Origin: Thermofilum sp. ex4484_15
GTDB taxonomy: Archaea > Thermoproteota > Thermoprotei > Thermofilales > EX4484-15
Length of the DNA stretch: 16,457 nucleotides
Reading direction: 5' to 3'
Assembly (NCBI GenBank): GCA_002254595.1
Contig: NJEH01000005.1
Coordinates: forward strand, 1-16,457
Shown: positions 12,551 to 16,457 of the stretch, in pieces
Numbering within the stretch: position 1 is the stretch's first letter
Layout of the letters: every line of letters begins with the position of its first letter
Position numbers and translations under genes: made by a program
Notes under the pieces: model-generated
Database searches by the model: none
Told to the model about the DNA's origin: nothing
Seen by the model: the letters and a program-made list of their open reading frames with translations, nothing else

Positions 12551-13718
12551 GCGATTTCAGGACATATTCCCTATATTCCGCCTTCGGAGTACCCTTCTTT
12601 ATTACCCTTAAAGAATGCTCAAGTAATTTCCTAGCCCCCTCCTTAAGTACGTCTACTACCGGTACTTCGTAACGGGATTCTAATTCCTCCTTAAGCCTTA
12701 AGAACTCCTTATTAGTTAACCCCTTTGCGTTTACCGATATACCGGTTAAGGGTACGTCATAGCCTAGACTATTAATGAGTAAACGCCTTATCATATTTAG
12801 TTCAACTTCTATTTCGGGTACCTTAAACGTCTTAAAGCCCTTCCTAAAGAATCTAGGGGCATAAGCATAGATTATTACATCAGGGTACGATCCGTAAAGT
12901 ATCCCTAGGCCTACCTGTCCATAAGCTGGATGAAGTATACCCCCTTGAGTAGCGGTTACTATTAGTTCCTTTCCCTTCTCCCTTAACCTAACTATTCTCC
13001 TCTCTATCTCCCCGGCTACGAAGTCGGAAGGTAGCCTATCGCAAACGACTCCCTCCTCCGCTCCTATAAGTATGCCCGTCTGGCCGGTAGCTATCCAACC
13101 TACTTCTATACCTTCCTCCTCCGCAGCTATCGCTAATTCTATTTCGGTGGTCCTCTTACCTACTTCACAATCTGAGCCTACCACCGTAATTATAGGTTTA
13201 TCCACCGACCATCCGCTCTCATCTAAAACCTTAAGTTCAGGAGGTGGCTTACGGACATCTATTATTTTAACACTGCTTCGCTTAGCTAATCTCCTTAACT
13301 TAGGATCCTCCGAAAGGAAGTAATGTAGGCCACTAACTACATCCAATCCTTTCCTTAAAGCTTCCTCTACTACCTCCCTATAACCTTCAGGTAAATAACC
13401 TCCTATGGTAGCTACACCTATTATTAAAGCATCAGGGGAGAATTTCAAAGCGTCCTTTAAACTCGATACTATAGGTACTCCCTTCTTGCCTATACCTATG
13501 ACTTCGCCTGCATCCCTTCCCTTTAACGTGCTATCTATTACCGCTACTATTTCATACCTTCTACCGTGAATTAGTAAGCCATGTCCGGTTTTCGCGAAAC
13601 CGTCCCTCCAATGCCCTTCAGCTAGTATTACAGCTTTTGCTGGATACTTAGGGTTAGGATCGGATAGTTTACTTATGGGCTTAGGTAATAGTTCGACAGG
13701 CCATATCCTCTCATTCAT
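12540..13718 (-). CDS. DUF1611-family P-loop protein
   Basis: The 392-residue protein matches the DUF1611 family, which has a Rossmann-like N-terminal domain (here AVILAEGHWRDGFAKTGHGL) and a C-terminal P-loop domain with GSDCEVGKRT (about 181-190). Some bacterial members (DgcN) are reported to act in D-glutamate N-acetylation, so an amino acid acyl- or ligase-type reaction is possible, but the archaeal substrate is unknown. Conserved-looking stretches include ATGQTGILIGAEEGVVCDRL, DFVAGEIE and VTATQGGILHPAYGQVG. I start at the second ATG because GAGGAG lies four bases before it and overlaps the upstream ATG at 13728-13730, which would add only MRSV. It ends 11 bases inside infB, tail to tail, and follows DUF371 by 60 bases. 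Confidence 0.8.
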   Translation of the reverse strand: MNERIWPVELLPKPISKLSDPNPKYPAKAVILAEGHWRDGFAKTGHGLLIHGRRYEIVAVIDSTLKGRDAGEVIGIGKKGVPIVSSLKDALKFSPDALIIGVATIGGYLPEGYREVVEEALRKGLDVVSGLHYFLSEDPKLRRLAKRSSVKIIDVRKPPPELKVLDESGWSVDKPIITVVGSDCEVGKRTTEIELAIAAEEEGIEVGWIATGQTGILIGAEEGVVCDRLPSDFVAGEIERRIVRLREKGKELIVTATQGGILHPAYGQVGLGILYGSYPDVIIYAYAPRFFRKGFKTFKVPEIEVELNMIRRLLINSLGYDVPLTGISVNAKGLTNKEFLRLKEELESRYEVPVVDVLKEGARKLLEHSLRVIKKGTPKAEYREYVLKSLKG

Positions 13719-13778
13719 AACACTCCTCATCTAAGTAACCTTTTACTTAAACTTATTTTCCACTATCATTATTTACGC

Positions 13779-14204
13779 TTAAACTTCTACTTCGAGTATT
13801 ATCGTTACCGTGTTTAGCGGATCCTTCAATAACTTCACTATATTCCTACTTAAATGAACGGCTGCTTTATCGGCCCCTATCATTACCGTCCTAGGATCTA
13901 CGTAGTAACTCCTCCTGAAGACTAGAGAGGTAGTAGAAGTTAATAGTAATCTCCGCGATCCCCTACCTATTACTTCCTCTCTCAACCCCCCTACCTCAAT
14001 TATGGCTTTTACAGTACTTCCCTCCGTCCTAAGCGCCTCCTTAACCTCCTCGGAGAGCGTAAATGCGGATTTATCAGCCCTGACGGCTATTATACAATCA
14101 CCCTTAAGCGTAACGTAATCCTCCGTAGTTACTTCCATGGTGCTCCTGTGAGTAGCGGTTACGTTAGGGTGTCCTTTAGCCCTTATGATGTCCGTTACTT
14201 TAAT
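13779..14204 (-). CDS. DUF371-family protein; AUU start inferred
   Basis: The product belongs to DUF371, a small archaeal family of unknown function. From the first ATG (14138) it has 119 residues, but the conserved N-terminal signature GHPNVTATHRST is encoded in frame directly upstream, preceded by KVTDIIRAK. No ATG, GTG or TTG precedes it before an in-frame stop; the only start-like codon is AUU at 14202-14204, giving 141 residues, a length usual for the family. GAGGGG lies seven bases upstream. The AUU shares one base with the TAA of pcm (ATTAA), the same coupled overlap seen for TAATG at gins/mcm. The rest, DYVTLKGDCIIAVRADKSA and RRSYYVDPRTVMIGADKAA, is typical of the family. Confidence 0.85.
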   Translation of the reverse strand: MKVTDIIRAKGHPNVTATHRSTMEVTTEDYVTLKGDCIIAVRADKSAFTLSEEVKEALRTEGSTVKAIIEVGGLREEVIGRGSRRLLLTSTTSLVFRRSYYVDPRTVMIGADKAAVHLSRNIVKLLKDPLNTVTIILEVEV

Positions 14205-14871
14205 CCGCGAACCCCTCGAGCCCCCTTAGCTTTACGAAGCAACAACTACCCCTTTCCCTTACGATGTATTTTTCAATATTTTCCTTAATGACGACCTTTA
14301 GGGTTTGAAGGAGGGAAGTACCTATTGGTATTACCATTATACCTCCCGGTTTAAGGCATTCCATTAGCTTAGGTGGTATTTTAGGTGCAGCTGCGGTAAC
14401 TAATATCCTATCGAATTCGTCCCTAAAGGGGAGGAGGGAACTACCATCACCATTTATTACGCTGACCCTATCGTCATAGCCCGCCCTCCTTAAATTACGT
14501 TTAGAGAAGGAAGCTAACTCCCTAAAGTATTCTATTGAACATACGTAACCTCCCCCGCCCCTCGGAGCTACTATTTCAGCGCAAAGCGCTGCGTGATAAC
14601 CGCTACCCGTACCTACTTCTAGGACCTTCAATCCCTCCCTCAACTCGAGTTCCTCGCACATTATAGCGCACATATGAGGAGCGCTTATCGTTTGACCAGA
14701 AAGTATAGGTAAAGGCATATCTAGGTAAGCGTACCTCCTATACTTCGGGAGTACGAATTCCTCCCTAGGGACTTTTAGAAGAGCCTTAGCTACCCTATCG
14801 CTCTTAACATACCCTTCCCTCCTTAACTCCTCTACTAATCTCTGCCTCTCCTCCTCGAAGGATCGGCCCAT
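14200..14871 (-). CDS. pcm: Protein-L-isoaspartate O-methyltransferase
   Basis: Pcm methylates isoaspartyl residues in aged proteins using S-adenosylmethionine and so starts their repair. The 223 residues include VPREEFVLPKYRRYAYLDMP, the substrate-binding GQTISAPHM (59-67), the cofactor motif VLEVGTGSGYHAA, a D/G-rich second motif VINGDGSSLLPF, VTAAAPKIPPKL and KPGGIMVIPIG. I chose the ATG one base after the fen1 stop (TAGGATG); a TTG seven codons upstream, inside fen1, is possible but adds residues unlike the family. The gene sits between fen1 and DUF371 with overlaps or minimal gaps on both sides, so it is surely in one operon. Confidence 0.92.
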   Translation of the reverse strand: MGRSFEEERQRLVEELRREGYVKSDRVAKALLKVPREEFVLPKYRRYAYLDMPLPILSGQTISAPHMCAIMCEELELREGLKVLEVGTGSGYHAALCAEIVAPRGGGGYVCSIEYFRELASFSKRNLRRAGYDDRVSVINGDGSSLLPFRDEFDRILVTAAAPKIPPKLMECLKPGGIMVIPIGTSLLQTLKVVIKENIEKYIVRERGSCCFVKLRGLEGFAD

Positions 14872-14872
14872 C

Positions 14873-15910
14873 CTATTTGAACCACTCTTCAAGGGTGGAT
14901 TGAGTTGAAGTCTCTTTAAAGGCTTTTAAAGCTCTCCTAACAGCATTCCTAACTCTCTCCTCCGAGAAATCGTGCTCCTCGCATAAGAACTCTACTAAGC
15001 CTTCCTCATCGGGCGCCCTCCACCTTAAAGAATAATTATCCGTAACCTTAGGCTTTAAGAACGCCTCCCTTATCTCCTGAGGATCTACAGGGAATTCAGC
15101 CCCTTTAAGTAACTTTAAGGCCTTATCTAACGAACCTAGCTCCTTTATTAATTTAAGGGCCTTCTTAGGACCTATGCCTTTAACCCCTTCGGGATTGTAA
15201 TCGGTACCGAGTAAAATAGCTATATCTATCAATTGCGACCTAGTGATACCGAGCTCCCTTAGGTTCTCCTCTAAGGCTATAAGCTCAGGCGATATCTCGA
15301 CATATGTATCCCTCCTAGGTAACTTCCTCCTCCCCGATATGGTAAGGTTCCTTATTAAACGAGGAGTACCGTAAAGTAAGGAATCGTAATCCTGGCTAGC
15401 AGAAGCCCAGGCGTCCCCTTTAGCCGCCATGTAAGCTGCTTGAGCTTCGCCCTCCGAAGGAGCTTGAACCCAAGGTATCCCTAATAGATCTAGTAACTTT
15501 TTGGCATCCTCTACCATAGGTTCAGTAAGCTTGGAAGTTTGCTGGGCGTACATTTTAGCAGCCCTTAGGTCACCGGTTTTTAAGGCCTCTTCGTACTTCC
15601 TTAAGGCCTCCTCCTTATGTTTCATCCTCCTTAGTAATTCAACTTTCTTTATCTCAGGAGGAATACCATCAAATACGTAAACGAGCTTAATTCCCTCCTC
15701 TAATAAGTTAACAGTACGGTATAATAATCCATTTAGATGGCTGGTTATCCTACCCTGGGAATCCATCAAGGGCGTCCCATCCGGTTGCCTTATGGTAGCT
15801 AAGAATTGATAGAGGGCATTATAAGCGTCTATGGCGATAACCCTATTCCTAAGCTCGCTTAGGCTTATTTCCCTTTTAGCTACTATTAAGTCCTTTAAGT
15901 CTACGCCCAC
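14873..15910 (-). CDS. fen: Flap endonuclease 1
   Basis: FEN1 removes 5' flaps in Okazaki-fragment maturation and base excision repair. The 345 residues contain the acidic metal ligands at D28 (IDAYNALYQF), D81 (FDGIPP), E153/E155 (PSEGEAQAA), D174/D176 (SQDYDSLL) and D237 (LGTDYNP), the helix-hairpin-helix VKGIGPKKALKLI, and a terminal PCNA-interacting motif QSTLEEWF (337-344). Length is normal. Translation starts at GTG (GTG GGC GTA GAC), giving the conserved MGVDL; GGGTGA lies six bases upstream and contains the TGA stop of the preceding small gene, so the two are coupled. Confidence 0.96.
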   Translation of the reverse strand: MGVDLKDLIVAKREISLSELRNRVIAIDAYNALYQFLATIRQPDGTPLMDSQGRITSHLNGLLYRTVNLLEEGIKLVYVFDGIPPEIKKVELLRRMKHKEEALRKYEEALKTGDLRAAKMYAQQTSKLTEPMVEDAKKLLDLLGIPWVQAPSEGEAQAAYMAAKGDAWASASQDYDSLLYGTPRLIRNLTISGRRKLPRRDTYVEISPELIALEENLRELGITRSQLIDIAILLGTDYNPEGVKGIGPKKALKLIKELGSLDKALKLLKGAEFPVDPQEIREAFLKPKVTDNYSLRWRAPDEEGLVEFLCEEHDFSEERVRNAVRRALKAFKETSTQSTLEEWFK

Positions 15911-15916
15911 GTTATG

Positions 15917-16135
15917 TCACCCTTGCTTCACTAAATATATCATCCTCTCCTCTTTTTTAATAGTCTCTACGTGAACTACTCCTCTCAGCTCTAGTATCAT
16001 TAATAACTTCCTGAATTCCCTAATACTTAAACTATATTTCTCCCTAAGGGAATTATAAAGGTCCCTCTCTTTAGCTATCCCCCTTCTCCTCTCTAACTCG
16101 CTAATTAAAGCTATATAAGGCGGTAAGGCTACCAT
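15917..16135 (-). CDS. Small winged-helix-like protein, function unknown
   Basis: This 72-residue basic protein is not recognised as a named family. Its predicted helical N-terminal half (YIALISELERRRGIAKERDL), a second helix pair with the turn LSIREFRKLLMILELRG and a final strand-turn-strand VVHVETIKKEERMIYLVKQG give a winged helix-turn-helix pattern, so it may bind DNA or another protein. It is placed five bases after the CDC48-type gene and its TGA is part of the fen1 ribosome binding site, which argues that it is a real gene. No ribosome binding site precedes its ATG; translation may depend on coupling to the upstream gene. Confidence 0.7.
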   Translation of the reverse strand: MVALPPYIALISELERRRGIAKERDLYNSLREKYSLSIREFRKLLMILELRGVVHVETIKKEERMIYLVKQG

Positions 16136-16140
16136 AGCTA

Positions 16141-16457
16141 CTATACGTAATAGGATAACTTAGAGACTTTAGCTTCCCTTAAGCTCTTAGCTCTTTCACC
16201 CCACATCTTATAGTACCTTATCATATCTTGGGTTATTGATGGCTTAACCCTCCTTAAGGCCTCTAAGAAGTGCCTCATGCCGATCTTAGTAGAATTTATA
16301 TTCTCCCTTAAAGCCATCATACCGGCTTCCCTGACTATTACAGCTAGATCGGATCCGCTATACCCTTCCGTCATTTTAGCTATTTCCTCTAAGTTTACGT
16401 CTTCGGCTAACGGCATTTTACGGGTATGTACTTTCAATATCTCCAACCTAGCTTTCT
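16141..16457 (-). CDS. CDC48/VCP-type AAA ATPase, C-terminal part (5' end outside window)
   Basis: The open frame runs off the right edge and encodes the end of the second AAA module of a CDC48-type unfoldase, a hexameric protein-remodelling ATPase of protein quality control. The segment begins KARLEILKVHTRKMPLAEDV, continues with the sensor 2 region TEGYSGSDLAVIVREAGMMA and the helix RVKPSITQDMIRYYKMW, all typical of CDC48 D2, and ends LSYYV. The Walker motifs are outside the window, so ATPase class is inferred from this tail. A TTG at 16446 is only an internal Leu codon; the frame is open on both sides of it. Confidence 0.85.
   Translation of the reverse strand, partial: KARLEILKVHTRKMPLAEDVNLEEIAKMTEGYSGSDLAVIVREAGMMALRENINSTKIGMRHFLEALRRVKPSITQDMIRYYKMWGERAKSLREAKVSKLSYYV

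Noticed and set aside
13728..13730. Upstream ATG as start of the DUF1611 gene
   Set aside because: The best ribosome binding site, GAGGAG, overlaps this ATG and has correct spacing to the ATG at 13716-13718.
14872..14892. TTG start for pcm inside fen1
   Set aside because: It adds MKSGSNR, which is not family-like, and lacks a ribosome binding site; the ATG just after the fen1 stop is simpler, though the choice is not certain.
1..16457. CRISPR arrays, insertion sequences, defence or phage genes
   Set aside because: No spaced direct repeats, transposase motifs, terminal repeats or phage-like proteins were seen; every gene is housekeeping or a conserved archaeal family.

Overview
The window looks like a piece of a hyperthermophilic archaeal chromosome, most likely a crenarchaeote (Thermoproteota). 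The evidence is archaeal/eukaryotic-type ribosomal proteins (S28e, L24e, L7Ae), archaeal replication proteins (GINS, MCM, FEN1, Hel308), aIF5B, a type 2 isopentenyl-diphosphate isomerase, archaeal TATA boxes, GGTGA-type ribosome binding sites, and dominance of ATA (Ile) and AGG (Arg) codons. I cannot name the genus. Genes are packed almost end to end. No tRNA, rRNA, CRISPR array or insertion sequence was found, and no gene-free stretch exceeds about 115 bases.

Layout. (1) 1-2198, plus strand: the 3' end of rps2, a MEMO-family protein, and fni (type 2 IDI). (2) 2206-10442, minus strand, transcribed right to left: rpl7Ae, rps28e (own promoter, probably leaderless), a GINS subunit, mcm, hel308, then rps13-rps4-rps11 with a possible promoter of their own. 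Both mcm and hel308 carry inteins. (3) 10443-10556: a compact divergent promoter region with two adjacent palindromes. (4) 10557-12550, plus strand: rpl24e and infB (aIF5B). (5) 12540-16457, minus strand, transcribed right to left: the 3' end of a CDC48-type AAA ATPase, a small winged-helix-like protein, fen1, pcm, a DUF371 protein and a DUF1611 protein. The last overlaps infB tail to tail.

The minus-strand blocks join replication and repair (GINS-MCM helicase, the fork-remodelling helicase Hel308, the flap nuclease FEN1) with translation and protein quality control (ribosomal proteins, CDC48, Pcm).

The most unusual signals are as follows. An Hel308 mini-intein splits helicase motif VI. An MCM intein keeps only the tail of a homing endonuclease. 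Two genes (hel308 and the DUF371 gene) have conserved N termini that can only be read from an AUU start codon. The MCM lacks its N-terminal zinc-ribbon cysteines. Hel308 ends in a PCNA-binding-like tail. The divergent L7Ae/L24e promoter contains paired palindromes, and the L7Ae leader contains a short upstream ORF. The canonical rps13-rps2 and L7Ae-S28e-L24e-infB gene strings are broken and partly inverted relative to other archaea.
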